From Streptomyces sp. C10-9-1 (GTDB lineage Bacteria; Actinomycetota; Actinomycetes; Streptomycetales; Streptomycetaceae): DNA of 64,000 nucleotides. The notes beneath the pieces were generated by a model, which searched no databases, was not told the origin of the DNA, and worked only from the letters and a program-made list of their open reading frames with translations. The position numbers and the translations under genes are program-made. Below, piece after piece: positions 31,685 through 41,390 of this stretch; position 1 is the stretch's first letter; each line of letters begins with the position of its first letter. The stretch covers positions 62,001 through 126,000 of the forward strand of contig NZ_JANHKP010000007.1 in NCBI RefSeq assembly GCF_024497955.1. Reading direction: 5' to 3'.

Positions 31685-32287
31685 TCAGCCGTGCCCGAGA
31701 GCCCCGTCGACCAGCTCCGCCCACTGGGCGACGACCCGGCGCCGCCGCGCCTCGTCGTCGGTGAGCAGGTTCGCCAGACCCAGGCCGCGGGCCATGTCCA
31801 GCAGGCCCTGCACGGTCTCCCGCACACCCGGCACCGACTCGTCCGCACCCAGCAGCCGGACCGCCATGCGATGGGTCTCCCTGCCGACACGGGCCTCCAG
31901 CTCGGTCACCCGGGGCCGCAGCTGCTCCTCGTCGGAGGCCGCCACCCACAGCTGCAGCGCCGCCCGGAACAGCGGTCCGGTGTAGAGGTCGACGAGAGCG
32001 GCGACGACCTCGGACCGGTCCCGGGGCGCCAGCTCCCGCAGTGCCCCCGAGCGCTCCTCGGCCACGTACTCCACGGCAGCCGTGAACAGGTCCTCCCGGG
32101 TCGGGAAGTGGTGCTGGGCCGCCCCCCGCGACACCCCGGCCCGCTCGGCCACCACCGAGACGGTCGACCCCGCCCAGCCGACCTCGGCCAGGCAGTCGAC
32201 GGCGGCCTGGAGGAGCCGCTGCCTGGTCACCCGGCTGCGGTCCTGCTTGGGGCCGGACGGCGGCGGGGAGGAGGTCACAACACCCAT
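31685..32287 (-). CDS. TetR-family regulator of the acyl-CoA catabolic operon
   Basis: 200 residues. HTH at about 20-66: RVTRQRLLQAAVDCLAEVGWAGSTVSVVAERAGVSRGAAQHHFPTREDLF. The ligand domain contains QLWVAASDEEQLRPRVTELEARVGRE. It is the last gene of the minus-strand operon that starts at 42220; its ATG overlaps the enoyl-CoA hydratase stop by 13 bases. It probably binds an acyl-CoA or free-acid ligand and represses the operon from the palindrome at 42294-42313 (inference). Confidence 0.9.
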   Translation of the reverse strand: MGVVTSSPPPSGPKQDRSRVTRQRLLQAAVDCLAEVGWAGSTVSVVAERAGVSRGAAQHHFPTREDLFTAAVEYVAEERSGALRELAPRDRSEVVAALVDLYTGPLFRAALQLWVAASDEEQLRPRVTELEARVGRETHRMAVRLLGADESVPGVRETVQGLLDMARGLGLANLLTDDEARRRRVVAQWAELVDGALGHG

Positions 32288-33006
32288 GCGGGATCCCGTC
32301 GTTCGAGGAAGGCCGTCATCCCTTCGCGCGCCTCGGCCGAGGCGAACAGCGTCGCCGACCGCTGCACCAGGTCTTCCGCGTCCCGGTCGAAGGTCTCCAG
32401 CACCCTAGCCGCGACCAGTCGCTTCGAGGCCGCCAGCCCCTGCGGCGAGCCCTTGCGGAGCGCGTCGAGCAGCGGGGCCAGCGCCTGGTCCACGTCGTCG
32501 GCGGCCAGGGTGAGCAGCCCGCCGCGGACGGCCTCGGCCGCGTCGAAGCGCTCCCCGGTGAGGTAGAGGCGCTCGGCGGCCCTCGGCTCCATCCGGGGCA
32601 GCAGCGGAAGGGAGATCACCGCGGGCGCCACCCCGAGGCGCACCTCGGTGAAGGCGAAGTCGGAGGCGGACGAGGCGGCGGCGATGTCGCAGGCCCCGAC
32701 CAGGCCGAGGCCGCCCGCCCGCACATGCCCGGCCACCCGGGCGACGACCGGCTTGGGCAGCGCCACGATCCGCCGCAGCAGGGCGACGAACGCGTACGGG
32801 CTGGGCGGTGCCTTCAGGTCCGCCCCCGAGCTGAAGGTGGACCCGGTGTGGGTGAGGACCACCGCCCGCACGGACGGGTCCTCCGCGCAGGCGTCGAGCG
32901 CCTCGGCGAGCTCGGTGACCAGGGCGGCGGACAGTGCGTTGCGGTTGCCCGGGTTGTCGAGGGCCAGGGTGGTGACGCCCCGGTCGCTGCTGGTGGCCAC
33001 GGTCAT
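32275..33006 (-). CDS. Enoyl-CoA hydratase/isomerase family protein
   Basis: 243 residues, crotonase fold. Oxyanion-hole segments are GSTFSSGADLKAP (about 55-67) and HVRAGGLGLVGACDIAAAS (about 93-111), where the canonical catalytic Glu positions are partly replaced (VRLGVAPAVISLPLLP). It would hydrate the unsaturated intermediate of the branched or terpenoid acyl-CoA route, matching the role of AtuE/LiuC. Start ATG at 33006. There are 290 bases without a gene between it and the ligase gene upstream, GC-rich and featureless. Confidence 0.9.
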   Translation of the reverse strand: MTVATSSDRGVTTLALDNPGNRNALSAALVTELAEALDACAEDPSVRAVVLTHTGSTFSSGADLKAPPSPYAFVALLRRIVALPKPVVARVAGHVRAGGLGLVGACDIAAASSASDFAFTEVRLGVAPAVISLPLLPRMEPRAAERLYLTGERFDAAEAVRGGLLTLAADDVDQALAPLLDALRKGSPQGLAASKRLVAARVLETFDRDAEDLVQRSATLFASAEAREGMTAFLERRDPAWVL

Positions 33007-33298
33007 ACGACGCTCCTTCGGGGGAGGGACCGCGGGCGACCGCGGTCCCGGCTGCCCGGCCGGGGACGTCCCCCGCCCGGTCGCCGGCCCGGGGCGCGCC
33101 GGGTCGGGCGCGCCCGGGGACGGCCTGTGCGTGTTCCGGGAGCGGCGCCGTCCGCCCCGAGCGGCGGGGCGCGCGGCGTCCCGTGCGGGCGCACCCACGC
33201 GGAGGCTCGTCCTCGCGCCGGGCGGCGGCACCCGGCGCCGGGAGCGCGGCGGGCGCGCCACCGGCGCCGCGGGCCGGGCGTGGCTCCCGGGGCACGCC

Positions 33299-34879
33299 CT
33301 ACCTGCCGCCGCGTTCGCGGTCGCGCAGCTCCCGGCGGAGGATCTTCCCCGAGGCCGCCCGGGGGATGGCCGGCGTGAACTCCACCTGCCGGACCTTCTT
33401 GTAGGGGGCGACGCGCTCGGCGACGAAGGCCATCACCGCCGCCTCGTCCAGCTCCTCGGCCCCCGGCTGCCGGACCACGTACGCCTTGGGCACCTCGCCC
33501 CCGTCCGCGCCGGCCACCCCGATGACGGCCGCGTCCGCGATCGCCTCGCAGGTCAGCAGCAGCGCCTCCAGTTCGGCGGGGGCCACCTGGTAGCCCTTGT
33601 ACTTGATCAGCTCCTTGACCCGGTCGACCACGTAGAGCCAGCCCCCGCCGTCGACGCGTCCGACGTCGCCGGTGTGCACCCAGCCCTCGGCGTCGATCAT
33701 GTCCGCGGTGGCCTCGGGCCGCCCCAGGTAGCCCTTCATCACCTGCGGGCCGCGGATGGCGATCTCCCCCTCCTCCCCCTCGCCGACGTCCCGGCCGGAG
33801 CCGTCCAGCGCGAGCAGGCGCATCTCGGTGCTGGGCAGGAGCAGGCCCACCGAGCCCCGGGGAGGGTCGGGCTCGGTCAGCGGCACCACATGGGTGCCGG
33901 GCGACAGCTCCGTCATCCCGTAGGCCTGCCGGACCGGCGGCAGGCCGAGGCGCTTGGCGCACGCCTCGGCCAGCTCGGCGTCGAGCGGGGCGGCGGCCGA
34001 GACCACGTACCGCAGCGAGGACAGGTCGTAGCCGTCGACGGCCGGGTGCTTGGCGAGCGCGAGCACGATCGGCGGCGCGACGTACAGGCCGTCGATGCGG
34101 TGCTCCTGGATCGCGCCGAGGAAGGTCTCCAGGTCGAAGCGGGGCAGCACCACCACGGTGGCCCCGTTCCGCAGGGGCGCGTTCATCAGCGCGGTGAGGC
34201 CGTAGATGTGGAAAAAGGGCAGCACGGCGAGGATCCGGTCGCCGGGGCCCATCGGGATGAAGGGGTCGAGCTGCCCGAGGTTGGTGGCGAGGGAGCGGTG
34301 GGTGAGCATGACGCCCTTGGGCACCCCGGTGGTGCCCGAGGAGTAGGGCAGGGCGGCCAGGTCCTCGGCGGGGTCGATCGCCACCTCGGGCTGCGGGGCG
34401 GTCGAGGTGAACATGTCGATGACGGAGGTGTGCCCCTCGGCGCGGTCGCAGGTGAAGATCTCCTCGATTCCCCCCACGAGTTCGGCGGCCCGGCGGGCGA
34501 CCTCCAGCAGCGGGGAGACGGTGACGATCCAGCGGGCCGAGGAGTCCCGGAGCTGCTTGGCGAACTCCTCGGCGGTGGCCAGCGGATGGACGGTGGTGAC
34601 GACGGCCCCCGCGCGGCTCGCCCCGTGGAACACGGCCGGGTAGGCGATCGTGTTGGGGCTGTGCAGGGCGAGGACGTCGCCCTTGCGCAGCCCGGCGGCG
34701 GCGAGCGCGGCGGCGATGCCGCGGTGGAACAGGTCGAGCTGCCGGTAGGTGACGGTGGTGCCGTTCACGCCGTCGACGAGGGCGACGGCGTCGCCGTACC
34801 CGGCCGCGCGGCCGAGCACGGCCTCGTGGACGGGTTCGACGACGGCCGGGACGTCGGCGTGGCTGCTGCGGAACACCAT
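33299..34879 (-). CDS. Acyl/aryl-CoA ligase (cinnamate/4-coumarate:CoA ligase type, ScCCL-like)
   Basis: 526 residues, ANL superfamily. AMP-binding motif I is LPYSSGTTGVPKGVMLTHRS near residue 170, and the A5 motif is QAYGMTELSPG. GEIAIRGPQVMKGYLG, WVHTGDVGRVD and YVVDRVKELIKYKGYQVAP follow, with the catalytic Lys in ASGKILRREL near the C-terminus. The pattern, including the VSAAAPLDAEL substrate loop, matches the characterised S. coelicolor cinnamate-CoA ligase (SCO4383). The genomic setting suggests that its physiological substrate may be a branched or terpenoid acid rather than cinnamate (inference). Start ATG at 34879 with GGAGGGCCC upstream. Confidence 0.94.
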   Translation of the reverse strand: MVFRSSHADVPAVVEPVHEAVLGRAAGYGDAVALVDGVNGTTVTYRQLDLFHRGIAAALAAAGLRKGDVLALHSPNTIAYPAVFHGASRAGAVVTTVHPLATAEEFAKQLRDSSARWIVTVSPLLEVARRAAELVGGIEEIFTCDRAEGHTSVIDMFTSTAPQPEVAIDPAEDLAALPYSSGTTGVPKGVMLTHRSLATNLGQLDPFIPMGPGDRILAVLPFFHIYGLTALMNAPLRNGATVVVLPRFDLETFLGAIQEHRIDGLYVAPPIVLALAKHPAVDGYDLSSLRYVVSAAAPLDAELAEACAKRLGLPPVRQAYGMTELSPGTHVVPLTEPDPPRGSVGLLLPSTEMRLLALDGSGRDVGEGEEGEIAIRGPQVMKGYLGRPEATADMIDAEGWVHTGDVGRVDGGGWLYVVDRVKELIKYKGYQVAPAELEALLLTCEAIADAAVIGVAGADGGEVPKAYVVRQPGAEELDEAAVMAFVAERVAPYKKVRQVEFTPAIPRAASGKILRRELRDRERGGR

Positions 34880-34919
34880 GGGCCCTCCCTGCGGTTGTGG
34901 ACGGCCAGGATGACGGCTC

Positions 34920-36062
34920 TCAGTAGGACTTGGGGAGACCCAGGGACTGGTGGGAGACGTAGTTGAGGATCATCTCGCGGCTGACCGGCGCGATCCTGGC
35001 GACGCGGGAGGCGGCGATCAGCTTCGCCAGCCCGTACTCCCGGGTGAGCCCGTTGCCGCCGAGGGTGTGCACGGCCTGGTCGACGGCCCGGACGCACGCC
35101 TCGCCCGCCGCGTACTTGGCCATGTTGGCCGCCTCGCCCGCCCCGGCGTCGTCGCCCGCGTCGTACAGCGCGGCGGCCTTCTGCATCATCAGCCGGGCCA
35201 GCTCCAGTTCGATGTGCGCCTGGGCGAGGGGGTGGGCGATCGCCTGGTGGGCGCCGATGGGGTCCTTCCACACCCGGCGCTCCTTGGCGTACGCCACGGC
35301 GCGGGAGAGCGCGTGGCGCCCCATGCCGATGGCGAAGGCGGCCGTCATGATGCGTTCGGGGTTGAGGCCGGCGAAGAGCTGGAGCAGTCCGGCGTCCTCC
35401 TCGCCGACCAGCGCCCCGGCGGGCAGCCGGACGTCGTCCAGGACGAGTTCGAACTGCTTCTCCTGTGCCTGGAGTTCCATGTCGATGGCGGTGCGCCCGA
35501 AGCCCTCGGCGTCGCGCTCCACGATGAACAGGCAGGGCTTGAGCCGGCCGGTGCGGGCGTCCTCGGTGCGGCCCACGATCAGGGTGGCGTCGGCGATGTC
35601 GACCCCGGAGACGAAGACCTTCCGGCCGGTGAGCACCCAGTCGCCGCCGTCGCGGCGGGCGGTGGTGGTGATCCGGTGGGAGTTGGAGCCCGCGTCGGGC
35701 TCGGTGATGCCGAAGGCCATGGTGAGAGAGCCGTCGGCGAGCCCGGGCAGCCAGGTGCGCTTCTGCTCGTCGGTGCCGAAGCGGGCGATGACGGTGGCGC
35801 AGATCGCGGGCGAGACGATCATCATCAGCAGCGGGCAGCCCGCGGCCCCGGACTCCTCCAGGACGAGGGAGAGCTCGCTGATGCCGCCGCCCCCGCCGCC
35901 GTACTCCTCGGGCAGGTTGACGCCGAGGTAGCCGAGCTTGCCCGCCTCCGCCCACAGGGCGGCGCGGTCGTAGCCGGGACCGTGGCGGTGGGCGAGGGCG
36001 GAGACGGCGGCGCGCAGGTCGCGGTGCTCCTGGCTCTCCGTGGTGCTCGTGGCGGGGCTCAT
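34920..36062 (-). CDS. Acyl-CoA dehydrogenase
   Basis: 380 residues. FAD-binding signatures are MAFGITEPDAGSNSHRITTTA and WVLTGRKVFVSG. The C-terminal helical domain has IGAHQAIAHPLAQAHIELELARLMM and the TLGGNGLTREYGLAKLIAASRVARIAPVSREMIL segment. It catalyses alpha,beta-desaturation of the CoA ester made by the ligase, giving the substrate for carboxylation as AtuD/LiuA do. ATGA overlap with the biotin carboxylase stop indicates translational coupling. Confidence 0.94.
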   Translation of the reverse strand: MSPATSTTESQEHRDLRAAVSALAHRHGPGYDRAALWAEAGKLGYLGVNLPEEYGGGGGGISELSLVLEESGAAGCPLLMMIVSPAICATVIARFGTDEQKRTWLPGLADGSLTMAFGITEPDAGSNSHRITTTARRDGGDWVLTGRKVFVSGVDIADATLIVGRTEDARTGRLKPCLFIVERDAEGFGRTAIDMELQAQEKQFELVLDDVRLPAGALVGEEDAGLLQLFAGLNPERIMTAAFAIGMGRHALSRAVAYAKERRVWKDPIGAHQAIAHPLAQAHIELELARLMMQKAAALYDAGDDAGAGEAANMAKYAAGEACVRAVDQAVHTLGGNGLTREYGLAKLIAASRVARIAPVSREMILNYVSHQSLGLPKSY

Positions 36063-38029
36063 GATCCGGATGCCTCCTGTGCTGGCGGGACGTTCGAGGG
36101 GACGTCGTGCACGACGGCGAGCAGGGTGCCGACCTCGACCTGGCGGCCGGGGCGGGCGTGCAGTGCGGTGAGCGTGCCGGAGGCGGGAGCGTCGATGCGG
36201 TGCTCCATCTTCATGGCCTCCAGCCAGACGAGGGGCTGCCCCTCGGCGACCTGCGCTCCTTCCTCGACTCCCTCGCCCAGGCGGACCACGGTGCCGGGCA
36301 TGGGGGCGAGCAGCGAGCCGGGCTCGACGCGCAGGGCGGGGTCGGTGAAGCGGGGGTGCGGGAGGAGCGCGTGGTGCCCGAGCGGGCCGTCGACGTGGAC
36401 GCGGCCGTCGCCGTAGGAGGTGACGGCAAGCTCCCGGGCGATGCCCTCGGCCTCCAGGCGGACCCGGTCGGGTGCGGCGGCCAGGACCTTCACCCCGGGC
36501 CGGTCCTCCAGGGCGAAGCCGCCGTCGCGCAGGGGGCGGTAGCGGACCTCGTGCGCGGTGTCCGGGTCGCCCTGGGCGGTGAACGTCGCGCTCTGCGGCT
36601 GGGAGGGCAGGTTGCGCCAGGCTCCGCCGAAGCGCCCGGCCCGGGCGGCCGCCCCCGCGAGGGCGGCGGCGACGGCGGCGAGCCCGGCACCGGCGCCGGG
36701 CTCCGTGAGCCGGTCCAGGTGGCGCTCGTAGAAACCGGTGCCCAGCCGGTCGGGGTCGGTGAAGCCGGGGTGCCGCAGGGAGCGGACGAGCAGCTCGCGG
36801 TTGGTGACCGGACCGTGGACGCGGGCCCGCTCCAGGGCGTGGGCGAGGCGCCGCACCGCCTCGTCGCGGGTGGGTGCCCAGGCCACCACCTTGGCGATCA
36901 TCGGGTCGTAGTGGACACCGATGGTGTCGCCCGCGGTGTAGCCGGTGTCGACGCGGATCCCGGACGGCCCGCCCCCGTCCGTTCCGGGTGCCCGGGGTGC
37001 GTCGGGGACGTCCAGCGCGTGGAGCACGCCCGTCTGCGGGGCCCACCCGGCGGCGGGGTCCTCGGCGTAGAGGCGGGCCTCGACCGCGTGGCCGCGCGGG
37101 GCCGGGGGCTCGGGCGGGAGGGCCCTGCCCGCGGCCACGTCCAGTTGGAGGGCGACCAGGTCCACGCCGAACACGGCCTCGGTGACGGGGTGCTCGACCT
37201 GGAGGCGGGTGTTCATCTCCAGGAAGTGCGCCCGCCCGTCCGCGCCCACGAGGAACTCGACCGTACCGGCGCCCCGGTAGTCCACGGCCCGGGCGGCGGC
37301 CACCGCGGAGGCGTGGAGCGAGGCGGTGAGACCCGGGTCCAGGCCCGGCGCCGGGCACTCCTCCACCACCTTCTGGTGCCGCCGCTGGAGGGAGCAGTCG
37401 CGGGTGCCGAGGACCCAGACCGTGCCGTGGGCGTCGGCCAGCACCTGCACCTCGACATGGCGGCCGTCCTCCACGTACGGCTCGGTGAAGACCTCCCCGT
37501 CGCCGAAGGCGGACGCGGCCTCCGCGCGGGCGGCCGCCAGGGCGCCGGGCAGTTCGGCGAGGGCGCGCACCACCCGCATGCCGCGTCCGCCGCCGCCCGC
37601 GGCGGCCTTCACCAGCACGGGCAGGTCGTCCTCGGTGACCTCGGTCAGCGGGGTGACCCCCATCAGCTCCTTGGCCCGGGTCTTGGAGGCCATGGCCTCG
37701 ATCGCGCCGGGTGGCGGGCCGATCCAGACCAGGCCCGCGTCCTCGACGGCCCGGGCGAAGCCCGCGTTCTCGGAGAGGAACCCGTACCCGGGGTGGACGG
37801 CGTCCGCACCCGCGGCGAGCGCGGCCTTCACGATGGCGTCGCCGCGCAGGTAGGTCTCCGCGGGGGTGGAGCCGGGCAGGCGGACGGCCGCGTCCGCCTC
37901 CCGGACGTGCAGGGCCCCGGCGTCGGCGTCCGAGTGGACGGCGACGGTGGCCATCCCCCGGGTCCGGCAGGTCCGGAAGACCCGGCAGGCGATCTCGCCG
38001 CGGTTGGCGACGAGGACGGTGGTGATCAT
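36059..38029 (-). CDS. Acyl-CoA carboxylase alpha chain: biotin carboxylase + BCCP
   Basis: 656 residues. The biotin carboxylase N-domain (VLVANRGEIACRVFRTCR) is followed by ATP-grasp (VLVKAAAGGGGRGMRVV, EECPAPGL, FLEMNTRLQVEHPVTEAVFGVDLV, HAVEARLYAEDP). A linker (BT-like) region follows, and the C-terminal biotinyl domain has LEAMKMEHRIDAP, where the Lys is biotinylated. The loop between MASKTRAKELM and the DLPVLVKAA strand is several residues shorter than usual. It pairs with the carboxyltransferase encoded five bases upstream to carboxylate an enoyl-CoA. Start ATG at 38029. Confidence 0.96.
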   Translation of the reverse strand: MITTVLVANRGEIACRVFRTCRTRGMATVAVHSDADAGALHVREADAAVRLPGSTPAETYLRGDAIVKAALAAGADAVHPGYGFLSENAGFARAVEDAGLVWIGPPPGAIEAMASKTRAKELMGVTPLTEVTEDDLPVLVKAAAGGGGRGMRVVRALAELPGALAAARAEAASAFGDGEVFTEPYVEDGRHVEVQVLADAHGTVWVLGTRDCSLQRRHQKVVEECPAPGLDPGLTASLHASAVAAARAVDYRGAGTVEFLVGADGRAHFLEMNTRLQVEHPVTEAVFGVDLVALQLDVAAGRALPPEPPAPRGHAVEARLYAEDPAAGWAPQTGVLHALDVPDAPRAPGTDGGGPSGIRVDTGYTAGDTIGVHYDPMIAKVVAWAPTRDEAVRRLAHALERARVHGPVTNRELLVRSLRHPGFTDPDRLGTGFYERHLDRLTEPGAGAGLAAVAAALAGAAARAGRFGGAWRNLPSQPQSATFTAQGDPDTAHEVRYRPLRDGGFALEDRPGVKVLAAAPDRVRLEAEGIARELAVTSYGDGRVHVDGPLGHHALLPHPRFTDPALRVEPGSLLAPMPGTVVRLGEGVEEGAQVAEGQPLVWLEAMKMEHRIDAPASGTLTALHARPGRQVEVGTLLAVVHDVPSNVPPAQEASGS

Positions 38030-38034
38030 GGGCC

Positions 38035-39633
38035 TCACATCCGGAAGACGCCGAAGCCGCCGCGGGCGCCCTCGACTGGAGCGGTGTGGATCGCGGACAG
38101 GCACAGGCCGAGGATCGTGCGGGTGTCGCGCGGGTCGATCACCCCGTCGTCGTACAGCCGCCCGGACAGGAAGGCGGGCAGGGACTCGGCCTCGATCTGC
38201 GCCTCGACCACGGCCCGCAGCCCGGCGTCGGCCTCCTCGTCGTAGGGGGTCCCCTTGGCCTCGGCGGAGGCCCGCGCGACGATCGACAGGACTCCGGCCA
38301 GCTGCTGGGGGCCCATCACCGCCGACTTGGCACTGGGCCAGGCGAAGAGGAACCTCGGGTCGTAGGCGCGGCCGCACATGCCGTAGTGCCCGGCGCCGTA
38401 GGAGGAGCCCATCAGGACGGACAGTCGGGGCACCTTCGCGTTGGAGACGGCGTTGATCATCATGGCGCCGTGCTTGATGATGCCGCCCTGCTCGTACTGG
38501 CTGCCGACCATGTAGCCGGTGGTGTTGTGCAGGAACAGCAGGGGGATGTCGCGCCGGTCGGCGAGCTGGATGAACTGGGCGGCCTTCTGCGACTCCGCGG
38601 AGAACAGCACGCCGCGGGCGTTGGCGAGGACGCCCACCGGGTAGCCGTGCAGCCGCGCCCACCCGGTCACCAGGCTGGTCCCGTACAGGGGCTTGAACTC
38701 GTCGAAGTCGGAGGCGTCGACGAGCCGTGCGATCACCTCGCGGGGGTCGAAGGGGGTCCTGAGGTCCTCGGGGACGATCCCGAGCAGTTCCTCGCCCGGG
38801 TACCTCGGGGGCTCGGCGGCGGGCGGATCGGGGTGCGCCTTGCGGTGGTTGAGGCGGGCGACGATGCGGCGGGCCTGGCGCAGCGCGTCCTGCTCGTCGA
38901 CGGCGTAGTGGTCGGCGAGGCCGGAGGTGCGGGCGTGCATCTCGGCGCCGCCGAGGGACTCGTCGTCGCTGACCTCCCCGGTGGCCATCCGGACCAGCGG
39001 CGGACCGCCCAGGAAGACCTTCGACCGCTCCTTGATCATCACGGTGTGGTCGGACATCCCCGGCACATAGGCGCCGCCCGCGGTGGAGTTGCCGAACACC
39101 ACGGCGACGGTGGGGATGCCGGCGGCCGACAGCCGGGTCAGGTCCCGGAAGAGCGCACCGCCGGGGATGAAGATCTCCTTCTGGGAGGGCAGGTCCGCGC
39201 CGCCGGACTCGACGAGGGAGACCACCGGCAGGCGGTTGGCGGAGGCGATCTCGTTGGCGCGCAGGATCTTCTTCAGCGTCCAGGGGTTGGACGCCCCGCC
39301 GCGCACGGTGGGGTCGTTGGCGGTGATCAGGCACTCCACGCCCTCGACCACGCCGATCCCGGTGACCACGGACGCCCCGACGGGGTAGTCGCTGCCCCAG
39401 CCGGCGAGCGGCGACAGCTCCAGGAAGGGGCTGTCGGGGTCGACCAGCAGCTCGATCCGCTCCCGGGCCAGCAGCTTGCCCCGGGCCCGGTGCCTCGCGA
39501 CGTACTTCGGGCCGCCGCCCGCGAGGGCCCCGGCGTGCTCGGCGTCCAGGTCGGTCAGTCTGGCCAGCATCGCGGCCCGGCGGGCGGAGTGTTCCGGGCT
39601 CGTCGGGTCGACGGCCGTACCGAGGACGGTCAC
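38035..39633 (-). CDS. Acyl-CoA carboxylase beta chain (carboxyltransferase; methylcrotonyl/geranyl-CoA type)
   Basis: 532 residues with two crotonase-like halves. N half: LTDLDAEHAGALAGGGPKYVARHRARGKLLARERIELLVDPDSPFLELS, GVECLITANDPTVRGGASNPWTLKKILRANEIA and the oxyanion STAGGAYVPGMSD. C half: LFLHNTTGYMVGSQYEQGGIIKHGAMMINAVSNAKVP and GSSYGAGHYGMCGRAYDPRFLFAWPSAKSAVMG. These segments are characteristic of 3-methylcrotonyl-CoA and geranyl-CoA carboxylases rather than propionyl-CoA carboxylase. GTG start at 39633 overlaps the AtuA-family stop (GTGA). Confidence 0.95.
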   Translation of the reverse strand: MTVLGTAVDPTSPEHSARRAAMLARLTDLDAEHAGALAGGGPKYVARHRARGKLLARERIELLVDPDSPFLELSPLAGWGSDYPVGASVVTGIGVVEGVECLITANDPTVRGGASNPWTLKKILRANEIASANRLPVVSLVESGGADLPSQKEIFIPGGALFRDLTRLSAAGIPTVAVVFGNSTAGGAYVPGMSDHTVMIKERSKVFLGGPPLVRMATGEVSDDESLGGAEMHARTSGLADHYAVDEQDALRQARRIVARLNHRKAHPDPPAAEPPRYPGEELLGIVPEDLRTPFDPREVIARLVDASDFDEFKPLYGTSLVTGWARLHGYPVGVLANARGVLFSAESQKAAQFIQLADRRDIPLLFLHNTTGYMVGSQYEQGGIIKHGAMMINAVSNAKVPRLSVLMGSSYGAGHYGMCGRAYDPRFLFAWPSAKSAVMGPQQLAGVLSIVARASAEAKGTPYDEEADAGLRAVVEAQIEAESLPAFLSGRLYDDGVIDPRDTRTILGLCLSAIHTAPVEGARGGFGVFRM

Positions 39634-41390
39634 AGCAGGGCCTCCGGAAGGTCGGCGTAGCGGGCGCGCAGCCATTCGCCGAGCGCCTTGGCCTGGGGGT
39701 CGAACCGGGCCTGGGCGGCGACGCCTTCGCCGAGGATCCCGGTGACGGTGAAGTTCAGGGCCCGCAGTCCCGGCAGCACGTGCCGCTCCACGGGGAGGGC
39801 GGCGGTCTCGGGGAGCAGGTCGCGCAGCCGGTCCACGGTGAGTTCGCGGGCCAGCCAGCGCCAGGCGTCCTCGGTGCGGGCCCAGACGCCGATGTTGGCG
39901 TCGCCTCCCTTGTCGCCGCTCCGCGCGCCGACGACCCGGCCGAGGGGGGCGCGGCGCGTCGGGCCCGGCGGCAGCGGCTCGGGCAGGGCGGGTTCCGGCA
40001 CGGGCGCGAGGGGCCGGGTCCAGGCGGGCGGCGGGACGAGGGCCTTGGCCCCGCCGGGCAGGACGGCCGTGTGGGCCACCTCGGTCGCGTCCACGTACGC
40101 GGCCTCGAACACGCCGTAGGGGGTGCCCTTGCCGGGCGGGGCGGTGACGTGGAAGCCGGGGTAGCTGCCCAGGGCCAGCTCGATCGCGGCGCCGCTGACG
40201 GCCCGGCCGACCTTCTCGGCGTCCGGGTCGCGCACCACCAGGCGCAGATAGGCGGCGGCGCGCTCCTCGGTGTCGGCGTCCTCGTGCTCGGTGCGGGCCA
40301 GTTCCCATCGGACCTCGGCCGGCCGGTCGGCGCCGAGGGCGTCCATGAGCTGTTCGCGCACCAGGGCCGCCTTGGCGTCGATGTCGAGGCCGGTGAGGAC
40401 GAAGACCACCTCGTTGCGCCACCCGCCGAGCCGGTTCAGGCCGACCTTGAGCGCCGGCGGCGGGGCCTCGCCGCGCACGCCGGAGATCCGCACCCGGTCG
40501 GGGCCGTCGGGTGCCAGGCGCACGGTGTCGAGCCGGGCGGTGGCGTCCGGTCCGGGGTAGCGGGCACCGGCCGTCTCGTAGAGCAGCTGGGCGGTGACGG
40601 TGCCGGTGTCGACGAAGCCGCCGGTGCCCGGGTGCTTGGTGATCACGCTGCTGCCGTCGGCGTGGACCTCGGCGACCGGGAAGCCGGGCCGGAGCACGGC
40701 GCGCCCGCCGTCGGCCTCCGCGAAGAAGGAGTAGTTGCCGCCGGTGGCCTGGGTGCCGCACTCCAGCACGTGCCCGGCGACCACCGCGCCGGCCAGTTCG
40801 TCGTAGGACTCGGGGCCCCAGCCGAACCACCAGGCGGCGGGGCCGGTGACCAGGGCCGCGTCGGTGACGCGGCCGGTCACCACGACGTCCGCGCCGGCGC
40901 TCAGGCAGGCGGTGATGCCGGCTCCGCCGAGGTAGGCGTTGGCGGTGAGCGCACCGGGGAAGCGGGCGGCGAGGTCGTCGCCCTCCACGTGGGCGACGGC
41001 GGTGGGGACGCCGGCCCGGTCGGCGAGGGCACGGACGGCGCCGGCGAGTCCGGCGGGGTTGAGGCCCCCGGCGTTGACGACGATCCGCACCCCGCGCTCG
41101 CGGGCGAGGCCGAGGGTGTCCTCCAGCTGGCGCAGGAAGGTCCTGGCGTAGCCGAGGCCGGGGTCCTTCAGGCGGTCGCGGCCGAGGATGAGGAGGGTGA
41201 GTTCGGCGAGGTAGTCGCCGGTGAGGACGTCGAGCGGGCCGCCGGTGAGCATCTCCCGGACGGCCTGGAAGCGGTCGCCGTAGAAGCCGGAGGCGTTCCC
41301 GATGCGCAGGGGGCGGCCGGTGCCGCCCGGGGTGGGGGCGCCCGTGGCCCGGCGGTCCGTGCCCGGGCCGTCCGCCGTCCGCCCGCTCAT
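39630..41390 (-). CDS. Acyclic terpene utilisation AtuA family protein
   Basis: 586 residues. The N-terminal DUF1446 domain ([126 protein letters not shown]) is followed by the C-terminal AtuA-like ferredoxin-fold domain ([30 protein letters not shown]). In pseudomonads AtuA is required for citronellol/geraniol degradation and is thought to act on the carboxylated 3-hydroxy-3-isohexenylglutaryl-CoA stage. It is overlapped at both ends by neighbours. ATG at 41390. Confidence 0.94.
   Translation of the reverse strand: MSGRTADGPGTDRRATGAPTPGGTGRPLRIGNASGFYGDRFQAVREMLTGGPLDVLTGDYLAELTLLILGRDRLKDPGLGYARTFLRQLEDTLGLARERGVRIVVNAGGLNPAGLAGAVRALADRAGVPTAVAHVEGDDLAARFPGALTANAYLGGAGITACLSAGADVVVTGRVTDAALVTGPAAWWFGWGPESYDELAGAVVAGHVLECGTQATGGNYSFFAEADGGRAVLRPGFPVAEVHADGSSVITKHPGTGGFVDTGTVTAQLLYETAGARYPGPDATARLDTVRLAPDGPDRVRISGVRGEAPPPALKVGLNRLGGWRNEVVFVLTGLDIDAKAALVREQLMDALGADRPAEVRWELARTEHEDADTEERAAAYLRLVVRDPDAEKVGRAVSGAAIELALGSYPGFHVTAPPGKGTPYGVFEAAYVDATEVAHTAVLPGGAKALVPPPAWTRPLAPVPEPALPEPLPPGPTRRAPLGRVVGARSGDKGGDANIGVWARTEDAWRWLARELTVDRLRDLLPETAALPVERHVLPGLRALNFTVTGILGEGVAAQARFDPQAKALGEWLRARYADLPEALL

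Noticed and set aside
37000..38245. 712-codon plus-strand frame opposite biotin carboxylase
   Set aside because: Exact antisense of a textbook biotin carboxylase; no independent evidence.
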